This document shows, one piece after another, positions 1-5,844 of a stretch of DNA of 6,633 nt. The notes beneath the pieces are model-generated. The model did no database searches, was not told the DNA's origin, and saw only the letters and a list, made by a program, of their open reading frames with translations. How positions within the stretch are numbered: the stretch's first letter is position 1; each line of letters opens with the position of its first letter. Both the position numbers and the translations under genes were made by a program. Origin of the DNA: Pseudomonadota bacterium (GTDB lineage: Bacteria > Pseudomonadota > Alphaproteobacteria > Acetobacterales > Acetobacteraceae); NCBI GenBank assembly GCA_021845835.1, contig JAJZVE010000029.1, positions 1 through 6,633 of the forward strand. The letters are read 5' to 3'.

Positions 1-318
1 ATCGCGCTCGACGATTTCGGCACCGGCTATTCCTCGCTCAGCTATCTGCGGCGCTTCCCGTTCGACAGGCTGAAGATCGACGCCTCGTTCGTGCAGGCGC
101 TCGGCGACGGCGGCGAGGCGGACGCGATCGTGCGCGCCATCGTCGCGCTCGGCCGCAGCCTGGGCCTGTACATCACCGCGGAGGGCGTGGAGACGCCCGA
201 TCAGTTGACGGCGCTGCGCGCCCAGGCGTGCGACCAGGTGCAGGGCTTCCTGCTCGGCCGCCCGATGCCGCCCGTCGATATCCGCCGACTGTTCGCGCCC
301 ATGCCGGCGCCGGCCTGA
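1..318 (+). CDS. EAL-domain cyclic-di-GMP phosphodiesterase, C-terminal fragment (5' end outside window)
   Basis: This is the end of a protein that hydrolyses cyclic di-GMP to pGpG. The frame is open from base 1, so the gene starts before the window; 105 residues are visible. Numbering from the first visible residue, the EAL hallmarks are present in order: [10 protein letters not shown] at 4-13 (metal-binding Asp pair and the loop-6 motif), KID at 25-27 (catalytic lysine), TAEGVET at 59-65 (metal/catalytic glutamates) and [13 protein letters not shown] at 78-90, which closes the barrel. All the catalytic residues expected in this half are intact, so the domain is probably active, unlike degenerate EAL receptors. 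Only 15 or so residues follow the domain, so EAL is the C-terminal module. Whether a GGDEF, PAS or membrane sensor part precedes it cannot be seen. An ATG at 91 is internal to the domain and is not the start. The gene ends 3 bp from the end of the convergent MFS gene. Confidence 0.95.
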   Translation: MALDDFGTGYSSLSYLRRFPFDRLKIDASFVQALGDGGEADAIVRAIVALGRSLGLYITAEGVETPDQLTALRAQACDQVQGFLLGRPMPPVDIRRLFAPMPAPA

Positions 319-321
319 ACC

Positions 322-1544
322 TCACGCACGCCGCCGCACCGCCACGCCGAGCAGCGCCAGCGCCGCGAAGCCGGCGCCGGCCCAGAACGTCGCCGCCGGC
401 GAGACCGCGTCCCACAGCCCCCCCGCCAGCACGCTGCCCACCAGCAAGCCGGCGCCGGACACCATGCTGAGCAGGCCGAACCCGGTGCCGCGCAGCCGTT
501 CCGGCACCGCATCGGCGACCAGGGCCGAAAGCAATCCCTGTGTCAGCCCCATGTGCAGCCCCCACAGCGCCACGCCGGCGAGCGTCGCGGCCGGTCCGCG
601 CGTCAGCGCCAGCACCGCGTCGGCCAGCGCCAGCACGGCCAGGCCGGGCGGGATCAGCCGCCGCCGGTCGATGCGGTCGGACAGCACGCCGGCGGGATAG
701 GCGCTGAGCGCATAGCTGAGGCTCATCACCGCCGGCACCAGCGGCACCAGGGTTGGCGCAAACCCGGTGCCGGCGGCGCGCAGCACCAGGAACGCCTCGC
801 TGAACCGCGCCAGCGCCAGCACCGCCGCGATCGCCGCCACGCCCCAGAACGCGCCGCCGAGTTCCGCCAGATCGGCGCGCCGGATCGGCGCCGCCGCCGC
901 CGCGCCGCGCCGCGCCGGCGCGTCCTTGACGCCGAAGCCGAGCACCGCGACCGCAGCGGCGGCCGGCGCCACGGCGATCCAGAACACCGCGCGGATGTGG
1001 CCGTGCAGCGCCATCATCGCCGCGACCGCAAGCAGCGGGCCGAGCGTGGCGCCGACCGTATCCAGCGTCTGCCGCAGCCCGAACGCGGCGCCGCGCACCG
1101 CCTCGGGCGTCAGGTCGGCCACCAGCGCGTCGCGCGGCGCGCCGCGGATGCCCTTGCCGATCCGGTCGATGAAGCGCGCCGCCAGCACGGCGCCGACGCC
1201 GCCGGCCAGCGCGAACAGCGGCTTGGTCAGCGCCGACAGGCCGTAGCCGGCCAGCGCCAGCGCCTTGCGCCGCCGCAGCCGGTCGCTGAGCACGCCGGCG
1301 AACGGCCGCGTCACCAGTCCCGCCGCCTCGGCAACTCCCTCGACCAGACCGACCGCCTCCACGCTGGCGCCAAGCGTCGTGACCATGAACAGCGGCAGCA
1401 GGCTGTGGATCAGTTCCGAGGAAGCGTCCATGCACAGGCTGACCAGCCCGAGCGCCCACACCCCGCGCGGCAGCCCGCGCCAGCCGGCGGCGGCGCTCAG
1501 CGCCCGATCCCCGCCAGCGAGGCACGGAATGCGGTGAAGTCCAT
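322..1544 (-). CDS. MFS transporter (major facilitator superfamily permease), with apparent 5' frameshift
   Basis: A 12-helix permease of the inner membrane; the substrate cannot be told from sequence. The first half carries the MFS loop 2-3 motif (GVLSDRLRRRK, at 1264-1296) and the second half a matching copy (GVLSDRIDRRR). RFIDRIGKGIRGAPRDALVA is a signature I know from a family of uncharacterised permeases. Hydrophobic helices run to the C-terminal end VAVRRRA. The main frame is uninterrupted from about 1510 down to the TGA at 322-324. The start is the odd part. A good Shine-Dalgarno (GGGGGGAGA, 1552-1560) precedes ATG 1542-1544, but that frame stops after 15 codons at TGA 1497-1499, one frame away from the transporter. 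Third-position G/C is high in the ATG frame before about 1500 and in the transporter frame after it, so one base seems to be missing. Restoring it gives about 407 residues, a normal MFS length. If there is no frameshift, the nearest usable start is GTG 1459-1461; ATG 1591-1593 is less likely because the codons after it are atypical. Confidence 0.85.
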
Positions 1545-1551
1545 GCGCGTG

Positions 1552-1560
1552 TCTCCCCCC
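1552..1560 (-). promoter_or_regulatory. Shine-Dalgarno in front of ATG 1544 of the MFS gene
   Basis: The minus strand reads GGGGGGAGA, then 7 nt, then ATG. It is among the better ribosome binding sites in the window and marks 1544 as the real initiation point, although the frame that follows is closed after 15 codons. This is the main reason for proposing a frameshift rather than a downstream GTG start. Confidence 0.6.
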
Positions 1561-1612
1561 GGCACGCGCCAACCTAGATGATCCGGGCGCCATCCCGCGA
1601 GGGGCGCGCAAG

Positions 1613-1645
1613 CGGCGCAGGCAGCCGCCCTGCCCGCGCCGTTTT
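1613..1645. terminator. GC-rich hairpin with T-tract on the plus strand
   Basis: Arms CGGCGCAGGCAG (1613-1624) and CTGCCCGCGCCG (1630-1641) pair over 12 bp with a single A-C mismatch around a 5-nt CCGCC loop, and TTTT follows at 1642-1645 on the plus strand. In the minus direction the hairpin begins 10 nt after the stop codon of the secreted hypothetical gene, the usual place for its terminator, but then lacks a U-tract. It lies between two minus-strand genes and suggests they are separate transcription units. As a classic intrinsic terminator it would act on plus-strand (antisense) transcripts. Confidence 0.6.
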
Positions 1646-1651
1646 GAGCGG

Positions 1652-2113
1652 TTACCGGCCCGGGCAGCGCACCAGCGGATTGGGGAAGTCGGCGCAGCCG
1701 GGGAAGACGATCTCGTTGGCGCTCTTGCGCACCACATGCAGCTCGTCCGGCCCGGCGCAGCCGAAGCCGGACGCCGCGGCGCCGGTCTGCGGCGCCCCCG
1801 TCAGCGGGTCCACGGCGCCGCTCGCCGACGGCGGCGCGGGGGCGAAGGTGAAGTCGGTACGGTTGCCGCTGACGCGCGCCGTCGCCACCACGCGCTGCAC
1901 ATAGGTCGCGTCGGTCAGCGTCGCCCGCAACACGATGTCGCGCATGAACACCACGGTCGGCTGGGCGAGGCAGCTCTCGCGGCTCGGGTGCGGATCGGCC
2001 GGGAACAGGCCGCCGGTCCAGGCGCCGAACAGCCAGGCATGCGGCGGCGGCGCCTGCGCCGCGGCGTCGGCGACGGGGACGAGGCAAAGCAGCGCGGCGA
2101 GCAAAGAGCGCAT
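1652..2113 (-). CDS. Secreted hypothetical protein, four conserved-looking cysteines
   Basis: A 153-residue protein of unknown function, probably exported to the periplasm. Residues 1-21 form a type I signal peptide: M-R at the start, a hydrophobic core at 4-14, and AQA (19-21) as a good signal peptidase I site. Cys10 lies in the core but does not fit a lipobox. The mature part has HAWLFGAWTGGLF (25-37), a TVVFMRDIVLRATL stretch (53-66) and cysteines at 48, 119, 140 and 150, an even number that could form two disulphides. The alternating hydrophobic pattern and the early W-x-x-G-x-W-x-G suggest a small beta-rich fold; this is inference only. It resembles short secreted proteins I associate with Acetobacteraceae, but I cannot name a family. 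ATG 2111-2113 is chosen because the signal peptide begins exactly there; the frame upstream is arginine-rich and not protein-like. No strong ribosome binding site is seen. It stops at TAA 1652-1654, ahead of a hairpin. Confidence 0.75.
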   Translation of the reverse strand: MRSLLAALLCLVPVADAAAQAPPPHAWLFGAWTGGLFPADPHPSRESCLAQPTVVFMRDIVLRATLTDATYVQRVVATARVSGNRTDFTFAPAPPSASGAVDPLTGAPQTGAAASGFGCAGPDELHVVRKSANEIVFPGCADFPNPLVRCPGR

Positions 2114-2232
2114 GGCGACGATCCAACAATGGCACGCAACGATAGCGCGCGCCGCGCCGCCCGCCAGCCCGCATGGCGCAGGCTTGAACGGCCGCCGATT
2201 GCCTCGCGGCGGGGCGCGTGGCATGGCGGGGC
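2114..2232. other. Divergent intergenic region between the secreted hypothetical gene and the yqaA-type gene
   Basis: These 119 bp must hold the promoters for both outward-facing genes. I looked for -35/-10 pairs at 16-18 bp spacing and found none that is convincing; TTGAAC at 2184-2189 has no matching -10. No clear operator, hairpin or small gene is visible. Confidence 0.4.
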
Positions 2233-2811
2233 ATGATCCAGCGCTTCTATCGCGGCCTGCTCGCGCTTGCCGCCTCGCCGCGTGCCCCATGGTGGCTCGC
2301 CGCGGTGGCGTTCGCGGAGAGCAGCTTCTTCCCGGTGCCGCCGGACGCGCTGCTGATCCCGATGGCGCTGGCCCGCCCGCACCGCGCCTGGCGGTTTGCC
2401 GCGATCTGCACCGCCGCCAGCGTCGCCGGCGGCGCGCTCGGCTACCTGATCGGCTACGCGCTGTTCGACCGGCTCGCCCAGCCGCTGCTGCGCGCCTACC
2501 ACTACGAGGCGGCGTTCGCGCACTTCCAGGCGACATACGCGCAATGGGGCCTGTGGGTGATCCTGGTGAAGGGGCTGACGCCGATCCCCTACAAGATCGT
2601 CACCATCGCCTCCGGCGCCGCGCATTTCAACTTCGCGGTGTTCATGGCGGCGAGCGCGGTGACGCGCGGCCTGCGCTTCTTCCTCGTCGCCGCCCTGCTG
2701 CGCCGCTACGGGCCGCCGGTGCGCGACTTCATCGAGCGGCGGCTGACGCTGGTAACGACCGGCGTCGCCGCCGGCATCGTCGGCGGGTTCCTGGTGCTGC
2801 GGTTCCTGTAG
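2233..2811 (+). CDS. YqaA family membrane protein (DedA/VTT superfamily)
   Basis: A 192-residue inner-membrane protein of the YqaA branch (COG1238) of the VTT/DedA superfamily. DedA relatives are linked to lipid-carrier flipping and membrane homeostasis; the role of this branch is not settled. Visible family features are FAESSFFPVPPDALLIPM (27-44), with the conserved Glu29 and the P-x-P-P re-entrant region; a glycine-rich helix around 64-78 (GGALGYLIGY); and LVKGLTPIPYKIVTIASG (111-128), which corresponds to the second re-entrant loop of DedA proteins. A basic, amphipathic stretch (RRYGPPVRDFIERR) precedes a last hydrophobic helix ending LRFL. Length is normal for the family. ATG 2233 is chosen because homologues begin with a similar M-x-R-x-Y segment. 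A GTG at 2218 would add only five residues. The ribosome binding site is poor (GGCGGGG directly before the ATG). It ends 3 bp from the convergent dehydratase gene. Confidence 0.9.
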   Translation: MIQRFYRGLLALAASPRAPWWLAAVAFAESSFFPVPPDALLIPMALARPHRAWRFAAICTAASVAGGALGYLIGYALFDRLAQPLLRAYHYEAAFAHFQATYAQWGLWVILVKGLTPIPYKIVTIASGAAHFNFAVFMAASAVTRGLRFFLVAALLRRYGPPVRDFIERRLTLVTTGVAAGIVGGFLVLRFL

Positions 2812-2814
2812 CCG

Positions 2815-3789
2815 CTACGCCGCCAGCGCGCGGGCGAACACCGCCGGATCGACGTTGCCGCCGCTGAGCACGCAGCCGACCACCTTGCCGCGCGCGTCGA
2901 ACGTTCCCGCCAGCAGCGCCGCCAGCGCCACCGCGCCGCCCGGCTCGACCACCAGCTTCAGATGGCGGAACGCGAACGCCATCGCCGCCAGCACCGCCGC
3001 CTCGCTCACCGCGACGCCGCCGGCAAGCAGGCGGCGGTTGACGGCGAAGGTCAGCGCCCCCGGCATCGGCGACAGCAGTGCGTCGCACAGCCCCGGCCCG
3101 CCCGGCGCATTCGCCAGCCGCTCGCCGGCCGCCAGCGAACGCGCGGTGTCGTCCCAGCCCTCCGGCTCGACGCAATAGACCCTTGTCGCAGGCGACACGC
3201 CCGCCAGCGCCAGCGCGCTGCCGGCGATCAGCCCGCCGCCGCCGGTGCAGACCAGCAGCGCGTCCATCGTCAACCCGGCGGCGCGCGCATCCTCCGCCAG
3301 TTCCAGCGCCGCGGTGCCCTGGCCGGCGATGACGTGCGGATGGTCGAAGGGCGGGATCACGCTCTGCCCGGTCGCCTCGGCATGGGCGCGGCTCAGCGCC
3401 TCGCGGTCGTCGCGCTGCCGGTCATAGGGGCGCACGCTGGCGCCCCAGGCTTCGGTGCTCTCGCGCTTGATGCGCGGCGCATCGGCCGGCATGAACACCG
3501 TCGCCGGCGCCCCGACCGCGGCGGCGGCGGCGGCGACCGCCTGGCCGTGATTGCCGGAGGAATGCGTCACCACGCCGCGCCGTCGCGCCGCGGCGTCGAG
3601 CTGGCGGATGGCGTTGGTGGCGCCGCGCAGCTTGAAGCTGCCGGTGCGCTGCAGCGGCTCCGGCTTGAGCAGGATGGTGCCCCCGGTCGCCTGATCGAGC
3701 GCCGGGCTGCGCAGCATCGGCGTGCGCACGATGAACGGCGCGATGCGGGCGCGCGCGGCGGCCACGTCGTCATGGGTCGGCAGGTCCAT
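2815..3789 (-). CDS. PLP-dependent threonine/serine dehydratase (ammonia-lyase)
   Basis: A cytoplasmic fold-type II pyridoxal-phosphate enzyme of 324 residues that most likely deaminates threonine or serine to 2-oxobutyrate or pyruvate plus ammonia. Sequence marks: GSFKLRGA (50-57) with Lys53 as Schiff-base lysine; SSGNHGQA (77-84); PPFDHPHVIAGQGT (146-159); the phosphate-binding loop TGGGGLIAG (182-190); and SGGNVD (309-314), whose Ser309 should bind the pyridine nitrogen. There is no C-terminal ACT-like regulatory domain, so it is not a biosynthetic, isoleucine-inhibited IlvA. Catabolic threonine dehydratase, serine racemase and threo-3-hydroxyaspartate ammonia-lyase all share this plan and length, and I cannot separate them by eye. 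ATG 3789 is chosen over the in-frame GTG at 3807 because AAGGAG lies 6 nt upstream. Its start is 14 bp after the glycosyltransferase stop, so the two genes are probably co-transcribed, last in an operon headed by the Lrp-type regulator. Confidence 0.93.
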   Translation of the reverse strand: MDLPTHDDVAAARARIAPFIVRTPMLRSPALDQATGGTILLKPEPLQRTGSFKLRGATNAIRQLDAAARRRGVVTHSSGNHGQAVAAAAAAVGAPATVFMPADAPRIKRESTEAWGASVRPYDRQRDDREALSRAHAEATGQSVIPPFDHPHVIAGQGTAALELAEDARAAGLTMDALLVCTGGGGLIAGSALALAGVSPATRVYCVEPEGWDDTARSLAAGERLANAPGGPGLCDALLSPMPGALTFAVNRRLLAGGVAVSEAAVLAAMAFAFRHLKLVVEPGGAVALAALLAGTFDARGKVVGCVLSGGNVDPAVFARALAA

Positions 3790-3795
3790 CGGGCA

Positions 3796-3801
3796 CTCCT
3801 T
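3796..3801 (-). promoter_or_regulatory. Ribosome binding site of the dehydratase gene
   Basis: AAGGAG on the minus strand sits 6 nt before ATG 3789 and almost touches the TGA (3804-3806) of the preceding glycosyltransferase gene. It decides the start at 3789 against the GTG at 3807, which lies upstream of this site. Confidence 0.75.
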
Positions 3802-3803
3802 CG

Positions 3804-5225
3804 TCACGGCAGACGCGGCAGCAACGCGGCCGGCTGCGCGCCGGCGCGACCCGTCACCTGATAAAGCCGGTAGCGCCCCGCCACCATACGCTCGCGCGTC
3901 CGGTCAAGATCGACGAACGGCGCCAGCGCCGCCCAGTCGGTCGCGTCCGGCGGGTAGCCGGCACGCGCCAGCAGCATGCCGCGCTGCCCCGCCAGCGTCG
4001 GGCGCGCGTCCGGCAGCGCGAACAGCGCCCAGCGCGGCTCCACGCCGATCACCGGCAGCGTCCCCGGCAGCAGCCGCGCCAGCTCCGCCGCGGTGGCGTA
4101 ATTGTCGGCGGCGACGAACGCCGCCCCCTCGCGCGCCGCCGCCGCCGCGACCGCCCGCGCCAGACCGGGCCAGCCCCCCAGCCGCAGCAGCGCCGGGTCC
4201 AGCCGCGCCGGCAACGCCAGCAGCGCAAACCCGGCCTGGACGTAAGCGAGCAGCGTCACCGCGCCGCCCAGCGCCACCGCGGCCGCGGCCCAGCGCCGCC
4301 ACGGCAGCGCCGCGGCGGCCAGCGCCGCGCCGGGATAGAGGACCGCCGGCCAGTTCGCCTGCACGCGATCGCCCAGCGCGTGTTGCACGAATACCACGGC
4401 CGGCAGCACCGTGACCGCAGCGAGCAGCGCGAACCCGGTCTCGCCCCGCCAGCCGCGGCGCAGCGCCAGCACCATCCCCGCCGCGAACATCGCCGCCAGC
4501 AGCGGCGTCGCCAGCCCGAGCTGGCCGGCCACTAATTCCAGTAGATATTGTAAAGCGCGCGCCGGGTGCCAGTCCGCGGTCCGCCCGCCCTGCCGGACGA
4601 AGCTTGCCCAGCCATGGCCGGCGTTCCATGCCGCCACCGGCGCGAACAGGAGCAGCGCGATCGCCGCGCCGAGCCACGGGTGCGCCCGCCGCAGCCACGG
4701 GCGCAAGCCGGGGACGGCCGCGATCCACAGCAGGATCGCCGGCGCCAGCAGGAACGCGGAGTACTTGCTGTCGAGCGCCAGCCCCGCCATCGCGCCCGCG
4801 ACCAGCCACCATCGCCCCGCCCCGGTGGCGAGCAGCCGCCCCAGCGCCCACAGCGTGGCGGTCCAGAACAGCAGCAGCGGCGTATCGGGCGTCATCGTCA
4901 CCGTGCCGACACCGAACAGCAGCGTTGCATTCAGCAACACCGCCGCCCGTACCCCGGCCCGCCGCACGCCCAGCAGGTCCGCCCCGGCCTGCGCCAGCAG
5001 CACGCTCCCCAGCATTCCGGCGAGTGGCGCGAGCAGGCGCACGCCGAGCGGCCCCTGCCCCGCCAGCGCGGTGCCGGCGCGAATCCAGAGCGCGACCATC
5101 GGCGGGTGGTCCGGGTATCCCGCCGCCAGCGCCCGCGACCAGACCCAGTAATACGCCTCGTCCGGCGACAGCGGAGCGAGCGCGGCGAAGACCAGGCGCA
5201 GTGCGGTCAGCGCCGCCAGCGCCAA
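3804..5225 (-). CDS. Glycosyltransferase family 39 / ArnT-like membrane protein
   Basis: A polytopic inner-membrane glycosyltransferase of the GT39/GT83 (PMT_2, ArnT-like) group, which moves a sugar from a polyprenyl-phosphate donor to lipid or protein on the periplasmic side. Counting from TTG 5225, SPDEAYYWVWS (20-30) after the first helix holds the catalytic-type Asp-Glu pair, YPDHPP (37-42) follows, then MTPDTPLLLFW (111-121) and LDSKYSA (151-157), and later RVQANWPAVLYPG, all typical of the family. About ten hydrophobic helices are followed by a soluble periplasmic C-terminal part of roughly 130 residues. The acceptor is unknown. The start is uncertain: no in-frame ATG or GTG precedes the first helix. 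TTG 5225 is the first ordinary candidate; a CTG at 5234 overlaps the regulator's stop as CTGA. Either way it is translationally coupled to the Lrp-type gene. Residues 225-231 are encoded by a run of A/T-ending codons unlike the rest of the gene. Confidence 0.9.
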   Translation of the reverse strand: MALAALTALRLVFAALAPLSPDEAYYWVWSRALAAGYPDHPPMVALWIRAGTALAGQGPLGVRLLAPLAGMLGSVLLAQAGADLLGVRRAGVRAAVLLNATLLFGVGTVTMTPDTPLLLFWTATLWALGRLLATGAGRWWLVAGAMAGLALDSKYSAFLLAPAILLWIAAVPGLRPWLRRAHPWLGAAIALLLFAPVAAWNAGHGWASFVRQGGRTADWHPARALQYLLELVAGQLGLATPLLAAMFAAGMVLALRRGWRGETGFALLAAVTVLPAVVFVQHALGDRVQANWPAVLYPGAALAAAALPWRRWAAAAVALGGAVTLLAYVQAGFALLALPARLDPALLRLGGWPGLARAVAAAAAREGAAFVAADNYATAAELARLLPGTLPVIGVEPRWALFALPDARPTLAGQRGMLLARAGYPPDATDWAALAPFVDLDRTRERMVAGRYRLYQVTGRAGAQPAALLPRLP

Positions 5226-5230
5226 CAGGA

Positions 5231-5710
5231 TCAGAACGGCACGCCCGACAACATCCGGCTGGTGCGGATGGTCTGCAACGTCTGCACCCGCGCGACATGC
5301 ACCGCCCCGGTCAGCCGCTGCGTCAACTGGTTCTCGTGCGCCGTGTCGCGTGCCACCAGTTTCAGCAGAAAGTCGCCTCCGCCGCGGATCATGTGGCACT
5401 CCCGCACCTCCGGCCAGCTCGCCACCATCTGCTCGAACGCCGACAGCACGGTCTCCTTCTGGCTCTCCAGCCCGACCACGGCGAAGAAGGTGATTTCCCA
5501 GCCAAGCAACTGCGCGTCGGTGTCGGCATGGTAGCCGCGGATGATCCCCGCCTCTTCCAGCCGCCGCACGCGGCGCAGGCAGGGCGGGGCGGAAATGCCG
5601 GCGCGCCGCGCCAGCTCGACGTTCGTCATCCGCCCGTCGGACTGCAACTCGGCCAGGATGCGCCGGTCGATCGCGTCCAGAAGCGGCGTGTCGGCTGGCT
5701 GAGGTTTCAT
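5231..5710 (-). CDS. Lrp/AsnC family transcriptional regulator
   Basis: A 159-residue DNA-binding regulator, normal length for the family. Residues 10-60 form the AsnC-type winged helix-turn-helix: LLDAIDRRILAELQSDGR, then the HTH proper (TNVELARRAGISAPPCLRRVRRLEEAG, about 29-55) ending in IIRGYHAD. Residues from about 73 to 150 form the RAM ligand-binding domain, with VRECHMIRGGGDFLLKLVA (102-120) containing the glycine turn where effectors, usually amino acids, bind between subunits. Members act as dimers up to octamers or hexadecamers that wrap DNA. ATG 5710 is chosen because the HTH starts at the usual distance and GGAGA lies 9 nt upstream; an upstream ATG at 5779 would cross the predicted promoter. 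The gene leads a probable operon with the glycosyltransferase and the dehydratase and is divergent from trxB, an arrangement like lrp-trxB of E. coli. Autoregulation is likely from the half-sites in the intergenic region. The effector is not predictable. Confidence 0.94.
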   Translation of the reverse strand: MKPQPADTPLLDAIDRRILAELQSDGRMTNVELARRAGISAPPCLRRVRRLEEAGIIRGYHADTDAQLLGWEITFFAVVGLESQKETVLSAFEQMVASWPEVRECHMIRGGGDFLLKLVARDTAHENQLTQRLTGAVHVARVQTLQTIRTSRMLSGVPF

Positions 5711-5739
5711 GCTGCGGGGTCTCCGGGCGGCCGACGCGC

Positions 5740-5768
5740 AATATCCTTGCACGAATCCGGCCAGGCAA
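5740..5768 (-). promoter_or_regulatory. Candidate promoter of the Lrp-type gene
   Basis: On the minus strand, TTGCCT (5763-5768; 4 of 6 with TTGACA) is followed after exactly 17 nt by GATATT (5740-5745; 4 of 6 with TATAAT). Transcription would begin near 5733, giving a leader of about 20 nt containing the GGAGA ribosome binding site. It is the best-spaced promoter-like pair I found in the window. Confidence 0.5.
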
Positions 5769-5792
5769 GGCCACATCATGCATGCTTCCTTG
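5745..5792. promoter_or_regulatory. CCTTG/CAAGG half-site array, candidate Lrp-family operator
   Basis: CCTTGC (5745-5750) and GCAAGG (5765-5770) form a perfect 6-bp inverted repeat with a 14-nt spacer. A further CCTTG (5788-5792) is inverted again relative to the middle element. Successive elements are 20 to 23 bp apart, about two helical turns, so all face the same side of the DNA. The first two lie across the -10, spacer and -35 of the proposed lrp promoter and the third touches the proposed trxB -35. This fits binding by an oligomeric Lrp/AsnC protein, but binding is inferred. Confidence 0.4.
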
Positions 5793-5819
5793 TTCTGACC
5801 ACGCGATGCCCGATATGCT
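5790..5819 (+). promoter_or_regulatory. Weak candidate promoter of trxB
   Basis: TTGTTC (5790-5795) and TATGCT (5814-5819; 4 of 6 with TATAAT) are separated by 18 nt, which would start transcription near 5826, about 20 nt before the trxB ATG. The -35 match is only the TTG core, so this is tentative. Confidence 0.3.
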
Positions 5820-5844
5820 GCCCGTTCATCGCTGCAGACGAGCC

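Noticed and set aside
91..318. EAL fragment as a complete small gene starting at ATG 91
   Set aside because: The same frame is open to base 1 and encodes the DDFGTG motif upstream of that ATG, so the ATG is internal.
601..825. Recurring AGCGCCAGCACCGC-like segments
   Set aside because: They encode Ala/Leu-rich membrane helices with biased codons; spacing is irregular, so they are codon-usage echoes rather than a repeat family.
173..1525. Second minus-strand open frame overlapping the MFS gene (450 codons)
   Set aside because: Arg/Gly/Ala-rich translation in a different frame from the MFS protein; no motif and no transmembrane pattern.
553..1581. Long plus-strand open frame opposite the MFS gene (342 codons)
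   Set aside because: Its translation is an Arg/Gln/His/Pro-rich string without domains or hydrophobic pattern, as expected opposite a high-GC gene, while the minus strand encodes recognisable MFS motifs.
3787..3807. GTG 3807 as start of the dehydratase
   Set aside because: The AAGGAG ribosome binding site lies downstream of it and is spaced correctly for ATG 3789.
4533..4556. Internal promoter in the AT-rich island of the glycosyltransferase
   Set aside because: TTTACA on the minus strand resembles a -35, but the position 17 nt downstream reads TGGCCG, not a -10; nothing better on the plus strand.
5708..5779. Longer start for the Lrp-type regulator at ATG 5779
   Set aside because: It would add 23 residues not seen in the family and would place translation across the promoter candidate; ATG 5710 has a ribosome binding site and normal length.
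3804..5783. Extending the glycosyltransferase to the full open frame of 659 codons
   Set aside because: The extra N-terminal part overlaps the regulator gene, is Arg/Gly-rich and lacks membrane segments; homologues begin at the first helix.
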